Positions 47,818-59,523 are shown, numbered from the stretch's first letter. The stretch: 64,000 nt of DNA from Shewanella sp. AS1 (GCF_021412565.1 NZ_JAKCLJ010000001.1:1-64000), one strand, 5' to 3'. A program made the numbers and translations. The notes: generated by a model from the letters alone, not told the origin.

Positions 47818-48554
47818 TGAAGAGATTACTAATTGCATTAGCCGCATTGGTTCCTACCCTGGCGTTCGCTGCCGGTGGAGCACATGTGCACTTAGAAAGT
47901 GCTAACGTTGACCTGCATGATAAGGCATCACTGGAGCGTGGTCTGGCAACATTCCAGCAGTACTGCTCAGGTTGTCATAGCACTCAGTACCAGCGCTACA
48001 ACCGCGTTGCGGAAGACTTAGGTATTTCACTCGATGATATGCGTAATAAGTATATGCCTATCGGCGGTGCTAAAGTCGGCGACCTGATGGAAAACTCTAT
48101 TCCTGATGCGGATGCAGCCAAATGGTTTGGTGCTGCGCCACCGGATCTGACTCTGGTTGCCCGTGTTCGTGGTGAAGATTGGGTATACACTTACCTCAAG
48201 AGCTTCTATCAAGATGATAGCCGTCCTTTTGGTGTGAACAATACTGTTTTCCCATCGGTTGGTATGCCTCATGTTTTGCAAGAGCTGCAAGGTCTAGCTA
48301 CAGCTAAACTTGATGAAGCAGGTCGTCCAGTCATTCTTAAGGATGAACATGGTAATACAGTAACCACAGGTGGTAAGCTGACTGCTGAAGAGTATAATCA
48401 AGTCGTGCGTGACATCACAGGCTTCCTCGCCTATTCGGCGGAGCCAGTAAAACTTGAGCGTCAACGCTTAGGTTGGTGGGTCATGGGCTTCCTGTTTATT
48501 TTCTTCATCGTGGCTTATCTCTTGAAGAAAGAGTACTGGAAAGATGTACACTAA
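47817..48554 (+). CDS. petC: ubiquinol-cytochrome c reductase cytochrome c1
   Basis: The 245-residue protein has a signal peptide (KRLLIALAALVPTLAFA), the c-haem site CSGCH (Cys50, Cys53, His54) and a C-terminal membrane anchor (WWVMGFLFIFFIVAYLL) followed by a basic end. The axial methionine is probably in a later PxMP-like segment. It ends the petABC operon. Confidence 0.97.
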   Translation: MKRLLIALAALVPTLAFAAGGAHVHLESANVDLHDKASLERGLATFQQYCSGCHSTQYQRYNRVAEDLGISLDDMRNKYMPIGGAKVGDLMENSIPDADAAKWFGAAPPDLTLVARVRGEDWVYTYLKSFYQDDSRPFGVNNTVFPSVGMPHVLQELQGLATAKLDEAGRPVILKDEHGNTVTTGGKLTAEEYNQVVRDITGFLAYSAEPVKLERQRLGWWVMGFLFIFFIVAYLLKKEYWKDVH

Positions 48555-48592
48555 CCCCCAATAAAGGTTAGAATGTATTATCCGCATATTCT

Positions 48593-48617
48593 AAACGGGG
48601 GGCTTTGCCCCTCGTTT
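48593..48617 (+). terminator. GC-rich hairpin between petC and sspA
   Basis: AAACGGGGGGC-ttt-GCCCCTCGTTT forms an 11-pair stem with one G-T pair. The downstream T-tract is short (gttta), so it may be a weak terminator or an mRNA stabiliser that sets the petABC to sspAB ratio. Confidence 0.6.
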
Positions 48618-48660
48618 GTTTATGCTTTTTCGCTTTTGATTTAAATTCTGGAGGGTATCA

Positions 48661-49290
48661 ATGGCTGTTGCTGCCAATAAACGCTCAATCATGACCCTGT
48701 TTTCAGGTGCTGACGATCTATATAGCCACCAAGTGCGTATTGTCTTGGCTGAGAAGGGAGTGACTGTTGATGTTCTGCAAGTTGACCCTAACGAAATGCC
48801 TGAGGATCTCATTGAGCTAAATCCATACAACACAGTACCAACCCTGGTTGACCGTGAACTGGTTCTTTACAATTCACGTATCATTATGGAGTACCTGGAT
48901 GAGCGTTTCCCTCACCCGCCTTTGATGCCGGTTTACCCTGTGTCTCGTGGGCAGGCGCGTTTGATGATGCACCGTATTGAAAACGACTGGTACACTCTGG
49001 TTGATCGTATCCGCAATGGCGATCGTGCCGATGCTGCCCGTAAAGAGTTGCAAGAGAGCCTGACCGCAATCGCACCTATCTTCAATGAGATGCCTTATTT
49101 TATGGCTGAAGAGTTTGGTCTGGCCGATTGTTATCTAGGTCCGCTATTATGGCGTCTACCTGTATTGGGTATTGAGTTAGACAGCCGCACGGCTAAAGAA
49201 GTGAAAGCCTATATGACACGCATCTTCGATCGTGATTCATTTAAAGCCTCACTGACTGAGGCTGAGCGCGAAATGCGCATGGGTATCTAA
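48661..49290 (+). CDS. sspA: stringent starvation protein A
   Basis: The 209-residue glutathione-S-transferase-fold protein lacks GST catalytic chemistry and binds RNA polymerase. Marks are MTLFSGADDLYSHQVRIVLAEKG (around residues 11-33), PNEMPEDLIELNPYNTVPTLVDRELV and the conserved HPPLMPVYP patch. It helps the starvation and acid stress response. The ATG of sspB overlaps its stop (TAATG). Confidence 0.97.
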   Translation: MAVAANKRSIMTLFSGADDLYSHQVRIVLAEKGVTVDVLQVDPNEMPEDLIELNPYNTVPTLVDRELVLYNSRIIMEYLDERFPHPPLMPVYPVSRGQARLMMHRIENDWYTLVDRIRNGDRADAARKELQESLTAIAPIFNEMPYFMAEEFGLADCYLGPLLWRLPVLGIELDSRTAKEVKAYMTRIFDRDSFKASLTEAEREMRMGI

Positions 49291-49733
49291 TGAAATCTAT
49301 GACACCTAATCGTCCCTATCTATTGCAAGCCTACTATGATTGGCTGATGGATAATGAATTGACCCCTCATGTAGTGGTCGATGCCTTTGTGCCAGGCACT
49401 CAGGTTCCACAGCAATATGTGAAAGATGGACAGATAGTGCTGAACATTGCCAGTGGCGCAGTCGGTAATCTTCAAATTGGTCATGATTTTATTGAATTCA
49501 ATGCTCGTTTCGGCGGTGTGCCTCAACAAGTGATCTTACCTATGGCGTCTATCATCGCCATCTATGCCCGTGAAAATGGTGCAGGTACAGTGTTTGATCA
49601 GGAGGAAGCCTACGAGACTGAGCCGCAAGATGTTGGTCTTAGTGTGGTCGAGGATACTCCGGCCGCTGAGGAAGAGGCCGCAGCCGAAGAAGATAAGCCT
49701 AAACGCCGCGGTCATTTGACCCTGATTAAATAA
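49290..49733 (+). CDS. sspB: ClpXP protease specificity-enhancing factor SspB
   Basis: The 147-residue adaptor binds ssrA-tagged proteins through its N-terminal domain (RPYLLQAYYDWLMDNELTPH). A flexible acidic linker (AAEEEAAAEEDKPK) leads to the C-terminal ClpX-binding tail RRGHLTLIK, which resembles the E. coli tail. It is translated together with sspA. Confidence 0.96.
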   Translation: MKSMTPNRPYLLQAYYDWLMDNELTPHVVVDAFVPGTQVPQQYVKDGQIVLNIASGAVGNLQIGHDFIEFNARFGGVPQQVILPMASIIAIYARENGAGTVFDQEEAYETEPQDVGLSVVEDTPAAEEEAAAEEDKPKRRGHLTLIK

Positions 49734-49905
49734 ATCAGAGCCAATCGGCGTCAATGCTACCAATATAGCCAGTCTATGACTGGCTATTTTTTTGCCTGGA
49801 AAGCGTGCTTTTACCTCTCGTCTGGGGCGACTTATGGGTGAATCCAACCCCGCTTTTGTGGTAGCATCGCGCCACCCATTTATCTCAGTTCGGATCCTAA
49901 GCCGC

Positions 49906-50481
49906 ATGATCTTGATGATCGATAACTACGACTCCTTTACTTTTAACCTGGTGCAATATTTTCAGCAACTGGGGCAAGAGGTCATGGTTAAACGCAACGA
50001 TGAGATAAGCCTAGATGAGATAGCGGCCTTGCAGCCAAATTTATTGGTTATCTCTCCTGGTCCTTGTACGCCCAATGAAGCTGGGATCTCCTTGTCGGCC
50101 ATAGAACACTTTGCCGGTAAACTGCCGATTTTAGGTGTCTGTTTGGGGCATCAGGCCATAGCACAGGTATTCGGTGCTAGGGTGGTTAGGGCTCAACGTG
50201 TTATGCATGGTAAAACCAGCCTAATTGAACATAACAATGCTGGATTGTTCGCAGGTTTAAATCATCCGCTACGGGTCACTCGCTACCATTCCTTGCTTGT
50301 TGAGCAGCTTCCAGAGGGGTTTATCTTGGATGCCTGGTTTGACGATCCGCTGCACGGGCGCGAGATCATGGCGATGAGTCATAAAACCCTGCCTATTTAT
50401 GGGGTGCAGTTTCATCCCGAGTCGATCCTGACCGAACAGGGGCTGGATCTGTTGAAGCATTTTTCTCAGCTCCACTGCTAA
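49906..50481 (+). CDS. pabA: glutamine amidotransferase, aminodeoxychorismate/anthranilate synthase component II
   Basis: The 191-residue class I amidotransferase has the nucleophile Cys79 in [10 protein letters not shown], and QFHPES near the end holds the His-Glu pair. [16 protein letters not shown] is the TrpG/PabA start. It supplies ammonia for p-aminobenzoate or anthranilate synthesis. No partner (pabB or trpE) and no trp operon is near, and in relatives the gene at this place is called pabA. The start is 49906 or 49915; the frame is open upstream. Confidence 0.9.
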   Translation: MILMIDNYDSFTFNLVQYFQQLGQEVMVKRNDEISLDEIAALQPNLLVISPGPCTPNEAGISLSAIEHFAGKLPILGVCLGHQAIAQVFGARVVRAQRVMHGKTSLIEHNNAGLFAGLNHPLRVTRYHSLLVEQLPEGFILDAWFDDPLHGREIMAMSHKTLPIYGVQFHPESILTEQGLDLLKHFSQLHC

Positions 50482-50605
50482 ATATTCTCCTTTTCAATCT
50501 GTTACAAGATTATCCCAGAACATTTTCCGATCTATCGGTTTTATATGGTATAAAAGGCGCTGCTCTGCAGCACTTGCTGCCCCGAAAGGATAACGAGAAG
50601 GAAAA

Positions 50606-53086
50606 ATGATGACGGGTAAGATTCGTGGTTTCGGTCTAAGTATATTGACCTTAGCTGTATTAAGCGGCTGTAGCACTACGCCTCAAGATACGACTGCGCA
50701 AGTAACTCAGACTGCGCCGACAGTACCTTTGGCAACCCCGCCGAGTGTCGATCAGGCGCTGACTCTTAACCAGGTGATGGCCGATCCAGACTGGATGGGG
50801 ATTTTTGCCAAAGGGGAATATTGGAGTGATGACAGCAAATCTGTCTACTTTGCCCGTCAGTCTCACAGCGCTGCGATTCGTGATTACTACCAGCAGTCGC
50901 TGGATGCGACTAGCGCGACTCAGCTAGAGCTGGCCCAGCTGCATCTTGCCGATCAGCAGCGTGGTGTATATGACAAAGATCACAAGCGCAAAGCTTACAT
51001 TTATCAGGGCAATCTGTTTGTTAAAGATCTGGCTACGGGGCAGGTTCGCCAGTTAACCCGTCAAAACAGCCGTATCGATGGGATTCGTTTCTTAGTCAAC
51101 GGCGATCTTGCCTTCTGGCAGGGTGAGCAGGTTTTCAGGATCCATCAGGACAGTGGCATGGTGGAGCAGCTGGCCGATATCAAGATGGTCAAGGCGCCCG
51201 AGGGCGTGCAGCAACCTAAGAGCTATATCGCCAAACAGCAACACAGATTGATGGCCTATGTCGCGCTGCAGCAAAAAAATGCCGAGGATAAAGAGCAGTA
51301 TCAGGAATCTCTGACTCGGGTCGATCCGACTTTCGCGCCCCAGGCCTGGTATTTAGGTGACAGTGAAAGAGTCTCAGAGATGAGCCTCTCTCCCGATGGG
51401 CGCTATCTCTTACTCTCGTTAATCGACAAGAATTATAGCTGGCGCAGCGAGCATGACATCATGCCTAACTACCTTGGCAGCCAGGGTTATGTGGATGCTG
51501 TGCCTGCCCGTGCTCGCGTGGCTGAGGATAATCATCCCGGTGAACGTTTTGTGTTGCTGGATTTGGCTCAGCATCAGCAGCGTGATATCAGCATCGAAGG
51601 CCTGACAGGTTTCGATGAAGATGTCCTGGCGGACGTTAAAGCGGAAAATGCCAAGGCGAAAGGTGAGTCTTACAAGAGCGAGAAAGCGGCCCGTAAGATT
51701 CAACTTATCCAGGATTGGGGCTGGTCTCAGAGCGCGATTCAGTGGCAGGACGATGCCGGTAAGCTCGCCCTCATGATTGAAGCTATGGATAACAAAGATC
51801 GCTGGTTAGCGACTGTGGATCTAAGCTCGGGTAGATTAACCACTCAGCATCGCCTGCACGATGATGCCTGGGTTAACTATGACTATAACCAGTTCGGTTG
51901 GTTGCCAGGCTCTGACACCCTCTATTATCTCTCAGAAGAGACAGGTTTTTCCCACATCTACCTTAAAGCTCAAGGCGAGAAAGCCAAGGCGCTGACTCAG
52001 GGTAAGTATGTGGTCAGCAATATCACCTTAGGCCCTAAGGCCCAGTATATTTATTACAAAGCCAATAAGGCCCATCCCGGTATAGACAATGTTTACCGGG
52101 TCGAGATTGCCAGCGGTAAGAGTGAGCAACTGACAAACTGGGATGGTCAGCTCGATTATACCCTCAGCCCTGATGGCACTAAGCTGCTGTTAAATGCTTC
52201 CCGCCGCACTCAGCCTAATGAGCTGTTTGTGCAGCCCATAGGTGGCGAGCTCAAGCAGTTGACTCACTATACCAGCGAGGCCTTTGCTAACTATCCCTGG
52301 CAAGCGCCGGAAGTGGTTAAAGTGCCATCCAGCTATGGTGCTGGGGATATCTATGCCCGCGTCTATCTGCCTCAAGGCTTCGATAAGAGCAAGGCTGATA
52401 AATACCCTGCGGTGATCTTTAACCATGGCGCTGGATACCTTCAGAATGCCCACTATGGTTTTTCTGCCTATTTCCGTGAGTTTATGTTCCATAACCTGCT
52501 GACCCAGCAAGGTTATGTGGTAATGGACATGGATTATCGTGGCTCTAAAGGCTATGGCCGCGACTGGCGTACCGCTATCTATCGCAACATGGGGCATCCC
52601 GAGGTTGAAGATTTAAAAGATGGCGTGAACTGGATGGCAAATAACGCCAATGTGGACGTAAGCCGTGTCGGGACCTATGGCGGTTCTTACGGTGGCTTCC
52701 TCACCTTTATGTCTATGTTTACTGAGCCCGAGTTGTTCCAGGCTGGTGCGGCCCTGCGCCCTGTGACGGATTGGGCTCATTACAATGCGCCTTACACATC
52801 TAACATTCTCAATACGCCGGATGTGGATGCGATAGCCTATGAGCGTAGCTCGCCGATTGAACACGCCCAGGGTTTGCAAAAGCCACTGCTGATTATGAGT
52901 GGTGTGCTCGATGATAACGTCTTCTTCCAGGATAGCGTTCGCATGGTGCAGCGTTTAATCGAGTTGGAAAAGCCTATGTTTGAAACGGCCATCTATCCGG
53001 TTGAGCCCCATGGCTTCCGCCAGCCATCGAGCTGGTTGGATGAATACCGCCGTATCTTCAAGCTGTTCGAGCAGGAATTAAAGTAA
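50606..53086 (+). CDS. S9 family peptidase (DPP IV/prolyl oligopeptidase type), lipoprotein
   Basis: The 826-residue protein has a lipobox LAVLSGC near residue 22, so it is probably a lipid-anchored periplasmic enzyme. The N-terminal part (about residues 60-540) is a beta-propeller with SPDGRYLLLSL- and SPDGTKLLLNA-type strands. The C-terminal alpha/beta hydrolase has the nucleophile in GGSYGGF, the Asp in SGVLDDNV and the His in EPHGFR. It removes dipeptides, or cleaves after proline, from peptides. A terminator follows. It may act with the S46 peptidase in peptide use, which is inference. Confidence 0.92.
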   Translation: MMTGKIRGFGLSILTLAVLSGCSTTPQDTTAQVTQTAPTVPLATPPSVDQALTLNQVMADPDWMGIFAKGEYWSDDSKSVYFARQSHSAAIRDYYQQSLDATSATQLELAQLHLADQQRGVYDKDHKRKAYIYQGNLFVKDLATGQVRQLTRQNSRIDGIRFLVNGDLAFWQGEQVFRIHQDSGMVEQLADIKMVKAPEGVQQPKSYIAKQQHRLMAYVALQQKNAEDKEQYQESLTRVDPTFAPQAWYLGDSERVSEMSLSPDGRYLLLSLIDKNYSWRSEHDIMPNYLGSQGYVDAVPARARVAEDNHPGERFVLLDLAQHQQRDISIEGLTGFDEDVLADVKAENAKAKGESYKSEKAARKIQLIQDWGWSQSAIQWQDDAGKLALMIEAMDNKDRWLATVDLSSGRLTTQHRLHDDAWVNYDYNQFGWLPGSDTLYYLSEETGFSHIYLKAQGEKAKALTQGKYVVSNITLGPKAQYIYYKANKAHPGIDNVYRVEIASGKSEQLTNWDGQLDYTLSPDGTKLLLNASRRTQPNELFVQPIGGELKQLTHYTSEAFANYPWQAPEVVKVPSSYGAGDIYARVYLPQGFDKSKADKYPAVIFNHGAGYLQNAHYGFSAYFREFMFHNLLTQQGYVVMDMDYRGSKGYGRDWRTAIYRNMGHPEVEDLKDGVNWMANNANVDVSRVGTYGGSYGGFLTFMSMFTEPELFQAGAALRPVTDWAHYNAPYTSNILNTPDVDAIAYERSSPIEHAQGLQKPLLIMSGVLDDNVFFQDSVRMVQRLIELEKPMFETAIYPVEPHGFRQPSSWLDEYRRIFKLFEQELK

Positions 53087-53104
53087 TAGCTTAAAAAGAC
53101 AACA

Positions 53105-53135
53105 AAAAGGGCTCACTATGAGCCCTTTTTTATGG
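53105..53135. terminator. intrinsic terminator after the S9 peptidase gene
   Basis: AAAAAGGGCTCA-cta-TGAGCCCTTTTTT is a near-perfect symmetric stem with flanking A- and T-runs. Confidence 0.93.
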
Positions 53136-53207
53136 GTAAAACCTTATTCACTGGTGGCCTTGCAGCAGATTTGTGTAATATAGGTGCATCTAACGAAAGG
53201 AAATTTT

Positions 53208-53270
53208 ATGGGGAAGATTTTCTGTGGGCAATGCGAGTTGGGGCAGTGTGCGTCCCGGTATTATTATTGA
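53208..53270 (+). CDS. 20-codon Cys-rich reading frame overlapping the HDOD gene
   Basis: An excellent ribosome binding site (gaaaggaaatttt) leads to ATG at 53208, giving MGKIFCGQCELGQC plus six more residues before a TGA at 53268. The frame overlaps the start of the HDOD gene in another frame. It may be a leader peptide or the true N-terminus of a frameshifted gene. Coding status is uncertain. Confidence 0.35.
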   Translation: MGKIFCGQCELGQCASRYYY

Positions 53271-54369
53271 GCTCGAACAAAGGTGCTTAAAACAGATGAT
53301 AGTCGGCAAGCGCAAGGTCGCGCCGACCGCCTTTGATGAGATAGATAACGGGCTCGAAGAGGATGCCCATAAGCTGGCTGTTGAGCGTGAAGCCGCCCGC
53401 GAGCGTCTGGCAAAACAGCGTGAGGCCAGGGAGCTGTTCTCTTCAATTTCTGCCCAGCTGAGTGCGACTATTCATTCCACCTTAGATCATCAACTCGCGT
53501 CCCCTGAGCAGCTGCTAGCACAATCCGGGCTCAATGAGACTCAGTTTCTGCTACTGGATATACTGTACAAGCCGGATGTCGCCTTAGAGCGGCTTAGATT
53601 ATTGATCACAGATCTGCCCTGGCTGAGCCGCGATCTCCTTAATGTGGTGAACAGCAGTGCCTTTCGGCATAGACGGCAAAATAGCGCCGAGATTAAAGTG
53701 ACCGAGAGTAAACTCGTGCTTAATTTTATCGGTCTGGCTAACCTGCAAACCTTGATCCCCTATTTTTGTCTGCGTCACTGGTTACCCCAGGGGCAGGCGC
53801 ACCTCTCTTGGACGACGCGCAAGGTATGGCGTTACACCCAGCAAAGTGGCATAGCCGCTAAGGCGTTAGCCGAACTCAATGGGCTGAATCCGGCGCTAGC
53901 CTTCAGTTGCACTCTGCTTAATCAACTCGGTCTAATCCAGGTGCTTAAAGCCAGTGCAAAGGTGTATGAGCAGGTCTGGTCAAACTGGCTTAAAGAGGCG
54001 AATCAGAGCCAGGACAGAGCTTTGTACGACGCGGTATTGGCGACTGAGTTTCCTGCCGAATATGTATACCAGCAGGTCGTCACCCATGGCGGTGGCTTAA
54101 ATTGGCAACTGCCGCGGCTGCTGAACTTTGAGACAAGCCCTCTAACCCAAACCTTGGCCGAACTGGATAACAGCCTAAGTTACAAGGATCTTTCAGCCTA
54201 TGCCGCTCTGGTAGCGCGGGCCAGTTGCTATGCCAAGGTCAGCTTGCTCGATGAGATGGAGGCTATATCTTTCAAAGAGAAGCGATTAATGTACGACTAT
54301 CATGGGTTAACCGAGCAGGAGCTATTTCATCTGCAAAAGCAAAATTATCGCAAACTTCAGCTGATTTAA
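53224..54369 (+). CDS. HDOD-domain protein
   Basis: The 381-residue reading frame starts at GTG 53224; a later ATG at 53296 (MIVGKRKVAP) is an equally good candidate. The first ~95 residues are charged and helical (EREAARERLAKQREARELF). An HDOD domain follows from about residue 100 (LPWLSRDLLNVVNSSAFR...). HDOD proteins are catalytically inactive relatives of HD phosphohydrolases that scaffold signalling or motility. Its partner here is unknown. The strongest ribosome binding site upstream serves a different frame (see 53208). Confidence 0.75.
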   Translation: MGNASWGSVRPGIIIELEQRCLKQMIVGKRKVAPTAFDEIDNGLEEDAHKLAVEREAARERLAKQREARELFSSISAQLSATIHSTLDHQLASPEQLLAQSGLNETQFLLLDILYKPDVALERLRLLITDLPWLSRDLLNVVNSSAFRHRRQNSAEIKVTESKLVLNFIGLANLQTLIPYFCLRHWLPQGQAHLSWTTRKVWRYTQQSGIAAKALAELNGLNPALAFSCTLLNQLGLIQVLKASAKVYEQVWSNWLKEANQSQDRALYDAVLATEFPAEYVYQQVVTHGGGLNWQLPRLLNFETSPLTQTLAELDNSLSYKDLSAYAALVARASCYAKVSLLDEMEAISFKEKRLMYDYHGLTEQELFHLQKQNYRKLQLI

Positions 54370-56034
<1,665 letters not shown>

Positions 56035-56046
56035 GGGGCAGATTAA

Positions 56047-56073
56047 GCATAACCCTCAAGGTTATGCTTTTTT
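56047..56073 (+). terminator. intrinsic terminator between argD/astC and astA
   Basis: GCATAACC-ctcaa-GGTTATGC followed by TTTTTT lies 12 bases after the argD stop. Confidence 0.88.
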
Positions 56074-56155
56074 GTCAGGAGACATATTTAATCTGCGAAG
56101 GCGGCTTGAGTGAAAGCAAGCCTTTGCAGCTTGAGTAAAACTAAGGAGAGCCAAG

Positions 56156-57175
56156 ATGTTAGTTATCCGTCCTATCCGCTCAAGCGATTACGATGCCCTG
56201 TATCAGATCGCTGTCGAGTCGGGGCATGGATTCACTTCTTTACCCGTCAACGAAACCTTGCTTCGCAGCAAAATTGCCCGCGCCGAAGCCTCATTTGCTA
56301 AGTCGGTTGAAAAGCCTCTGGATGAGGGCTATTTGATGGTGATGGAGGATACGCTGATAGGGGAGGTGGTCGGCACTTGTGGTATTGAGGCCGCCGTTGG
56401 CATGGTGGATGCGTTTTACCATTACCGACTCGGTACAGAGGTCTACTACTCTGAGCAGATAGGGGTGCGCAACGAGGTGGAAACCTTGACGCTCTGCCAT
56501 GACTACACTGGCTCTGCCGAGTTGTGCAGTCTGTTTCTGCGTGAGCCTTTTCGCAAAAACAATAACGGGCGCATCTTATCCCGCAGCCGTTTTCTTTTCC
56601 TCGCCCAGCACAGCGAACGTTTCGGGCAGACGGTTATCGCCGAGATGCGAGGCCGCTGCGACAGCGAAGGGAACTCTCCCTTCTACGGCTGGCTGCAACA
56701 ACACTTTTTAGGGATCGACTTTACCCAGGCCGATTATCTCTCAGGGCTTGGACAGAAGGCTTTTATGGCGGAAATGATGCCTAAAAATGCCGTCTACGTT
56801 TGTCTCTTGCCCCAGGCGGCACAGAAAGTGATAGGCGAGGTGCATACCAACACCCGTCCAGCCTTGAGTCTGTTGCAGGCCGAAGGGTTTCGTTGTCGTG
56901 GTTATGTGGATATTTTCGACGGCGGCCCGACAGTTGAATGCAATCTGGAGGATATTCGCGGTGTCAGAGAGAGCCGCCTGCTGACGGTCAAAATAGGCGA
57001 CATGCAGCCTTCAAAAAGCTGTTTTATTATCTCAAACACACACATAGCGGATTACCGTGCAACCTCTGCTTATCTTGCCATCGAAGAGGGGCAGACAGAG
57101 GTTTACCTGTCGGCGGAATATGCCGATGCGCTCAAGGTGGCGCAAGGTGATCAAATCCGCGTATTAGCCATGTAG
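56156..57175 (+). CDS. astA: arginine N-succinyltransferase
   Basis: The 339-residue acyltransferase transfers succinyl from succinyl-CoA to arginine, the first step of the AST pathway. Recognisable parts are MLVIRPIRSSDYDALYQIA at the start, SGHGFTSLPVNE and GRILSRSRFLFLAQ, with FGQTVIAEMRG. Ribosome binding site aaggagag. astD begins 10 bases after the stop, so the two form one transcript. Confidence 0.96.
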   Translation: MLVIRPIRSSDYDALYQIAVESGHGFTSLPVNETLLRSKIARAEASFAKSVEKPLDEGYLMVMEDTLIGEVVGTCGIEAAVGMVDAFYHYRLGTEVYYSEQIGVRNEVETLTLCHDYTGSAELCSLFLREPFRKNNNGRILSRSRFLFLAQHSERFGQTVIAEMRGRCDSEGNSPFYGWLQQHFLGIDFTQADYLSGLGQKAFMAEMMPKNAVYVCLLPQAAQKVIGEVHTNTRPALSLLQAEGFRCRGYVDIFDGGPTVECNLEDIRGVRESRLLTVKIGDMQPSKSCFIISNTHIADYRATSAYLAIEEGQTEVYLSAEYADALKVAQGDQIRVLAM

Positions 57176-57185
57176 GGACTGAGCT

Positions 57186-58646
57186 ATGAGTCAATTAATC
57201 AACGGCCAATGGGTTGCCGGAGCAGGTCACGAGGTGATCTCAAAAAATCCAGCCAATAATGAGATCATCTGGCGTAGCCAAAGTGCCACGGCCGAGCAGG
57301 TCAATGAGGCGGTTAACGCCGCTCGCCATGCACAGTTTGATTGGTTCATGCTGGGATTCGAGGGCAGACTCGCTGTTGTCGAAGCCTACCGGGAACAGCT
57401 GGAAGCGAGCAAGGCTGAGCTGGCGGAAACCATAGCCCAGGAGACAGGTAAGCCCCAGTGGGAAACCGCTACAGAGGCGGCCGCCATGATAGGCAAGATA
57501 GGCCTGTCTGTGAGCGCCTATCAGAAACGTACCGGCGTGAGTGAGAATGAACTCCCCGCTGGCCGCGCTGTGCTGCGTCATAAACCTCATGGCGTGGTTG
57601 CCGTATTTGGTCCCTATAACTTCCCTGGTCATCTGCCAAATGGTCATATAGTGCCTGCACTGCTGGCGGGTAATACTGTGGTATTCAAGCCATCGGAACT
57701 CACCCCAAAAACAGCCGAGCTGATGCTCAAACTCTGGATACAGGCCGGTCTGCCTGCCGGGGTGATCAATCTGGTGCAGGGGGAAGTGGAAACTGGTAAG
57801 GCGCTGGCCTCCCACCCCCAGATAGACGGGCTTTTCTTTACCGGTAGTTCTCGCACTGGCCACCTGCTGCACCAGCAATATGCGGGTCATCCAGGCAAGA
57901 TCTTAGCCCTTGAGATGGGCGGTAATAATCCGCTGATCGTTAAAGATGTTCAGGACATTCGTGCGGCGGTGCATGAGATAGTGCAGTCGGCTTATATCTC
58001 TTCGGGTCAGCGTTGTACTTGCGCCCGTCGCCTCTATGTCGCTCAAGGCGCTGATGGCGATGCCTTGTTGTCACAACTCACCGAGGCGGTGAAACAGATC
58101 AAGGTTGGCCCCTGGAACCAGGAACCTCAGCCCTTTATGGGGTCGATGATCTCTGTCGCTGCGGCCAAGGGGATGCTAGATGCACAGGCAAATCTCCTTG
58201 AGCTAGGGGCGAATATGCTGGTTGAGCTTAAGCATCTGGATAGCGAGACAGGTTTGGTTTCCCCAGGCCTTATCGATGTGACCTCTGTGAGCGAACTGCC
58301 CGACGAGGAGTATTTCGGCCCGCTGTTACAGGTGATCCGTTACCAGAACTTCGATCAAGCTATCACGCTTGCCAATGCGACCCGTTATGGCTTATCGGCA
58401 GGGCTTTTGGCCGACAGCCGTGAAGATTATGACTACTTCCTTGCCCGTATTCGCGCAGGGATTGTCAATTGGAATAAGCAGATCACAGGCGCTTCGGGCG
58501 CGGCACCATTTGGTGGCGTCGGCGCATCGGGTAATCACAGGGCGAGCGCCTTCTATGCAGCCGATTACTGTGCTTATCCTGTGGCGTCGGTCGAGGCGGA
58601 TCAGGTGAGTATGCCGGGTAGTCTAAGCCCCGGATTAACCCTTTAA
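57186..58646 (+). CDS. astD: succinylglutamate-semialdehyde dehydrogenase
   Basis: The 486-residue NAD-dependent aldehyde dehydrogenase has the glutamate base in LEMGGNNPL (about residue 244), the catalytic cysteine in [13 protein letters not shown] (Cys about 278) and [11 protein letters not shown]. It oxidises succinylglutamate semialdehyde in arginine degradation. Between astA and the DUF1338 gene (16 bases). Confidence 0.96.
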   Translation: MSQLINGQWVAGAGHEVISKNPANNEIIWRSQSATAEQVNEAVNAARHAQFDWFMLGFEGRLAVVEAYREQLEASKAELAETIAQETGKPQWETATEAAAMIGKIGLSVSAYQKRTGVSENELPAGRAVLRHKPHGVVAVFGPYNFPGHLPNGHIVPALLAGNTVVFKPSELTPKTAELMLKLWIQAGLPAGVINLVQGEVETGKALASHPQIDGLFFTGSSRTGHLLHQQYAGHPGKILALEMGGNNPLIVKDVQDIRAAVHEIVQSAYISSGQRCTCARRLYVAQGADGDALLSQLTEAVKQIKVGPWNQEPQPFMGSMISVAAAKGMLDAQANLLELGANMLVELKHLDSETGLVSPGLIDVTSVSELPDEEYFGPLLQVIRYQNFDQAITLANATRYGLSAGLLADSREDYDYFLARIRAGIVNWNKQITGASGAAPFGGVGASGNHRASAFYAADYCAYPVASVEADQVSMPGSLSPGLTL

Positions 58647-58662
58647 TATGTCGAGGTAAAGA

Positions 58663-59463
58663 ATGCATAAAGATATCAACGCACTGTTCGATGCTCTGTG
58701 GCAAGACTATGTGGCTATGACCCCCTCGGCGGCCAAGATCCATCAGTTGCTCTCTAAAGGAGAGCCCATAATCAATGACCATATTGCGCTTCGTACCTTT
58801 AATCTGGCTAAGGTGAATCTAAGCGTATTGGCTAAACATTTTGAGTCTTTGGGGTATGTCGCCTGCGGCGATTATTATTTTGAGGCGAAAAAGTTAAAGG
58901 CGAAACATTTCGAGCATCCGGACAGCATTCAGCCTAAGGTGTTTATCTCTGAACTCTTAGTCGAGGAGTTCAGTCCCGAGCTACAAACCATAGTCAAGCA
59001 GATGGTGGAGCAGGTGGATAGTGCTAGTACCACGGCCGATAACTTCCTCTATTCGGGGCGTCACTGGCAGATGGATCTGGCCACTTATGAGACTTTACTG
59101 GCCGAGAGTGAATATGCCGCTTGGGTCGCCGCCTTTGGTTATCGGGCGAATCACTTTACCGTTTCCATCAATCATCTGCCGGGCTTTGATACCTTGGCAG
59201 AGGTGAATGACACGCTCAAGCAAGCTGGGTTTGCACTCAATACCTCCGGCGGCGAGATAAAGGGCTCTGCGGCGGTATTGCTGGAGCAATCGTCGACCCT
59301 GGCCGACAGAGTGGAGGTGAGCTTTAGTGATGCTGTCGTGGCGATCCCAAGCTGTTTTTACGAGTTTGCCCTGCGCTACCCTAAGCCCAATGGTGACTTG
59401 TATACCGGCTTTGTCGCGGCCTCGGCGGATAAGATCTTTGAGAGTACCAATAATGCTATGTAA
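58663..59463 (+). CDS. DUF1338 family protein (2-oxoadipate dioxygenase/decarboxylase relative)
   Basis: The 266-residue protein belongs to DUF1338, related to HglS (YdcJ), a VOC-fold iron enzyme that converts 2-oxoadipate to 2-hydroxyglutarate in lysine catabolism. The probable metal set is His in NDHIALRTF (about residue 39), His in ANHFTVSIN and Glu in CFYEFALRYP, the HglS order. The protein is shorter than HglS (about 460), so the substrate may differ. Tight coupling to astA-astD suggests work on a succinylated or glutamate-derived oxo acid; that is inference. Confidence 0.88.
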   Translation: MHKDINALFDALWQDYVAMTPSAAKIHQLLSKGEPIINDHIALRTFNLAKVNLSVLAKHFESLGYVACGDYYFEAKKLKAKHFEHPDSIQPKVFISELLVEEFSPELQTIVKQMVEQVDSASTTADNFLYSGRHWQMDLATYETLLAESEYAAWVAAFGYRANHFTVSINHLPGFDTLAEVNDTLKQAGFALNTSGGEIKGSAAVLLEQSSTLADRVEVSFSDAVVAIPSCFYEFALRYPKPNGDLYTGFVAASADKIFESTNNAM

Positions 59464-59523
59464 TGGCTGAGGGCTCGAATTTACTTGATAGGCTAATCTT
59501 AAGCCTAATCTTTTCCCATAACG

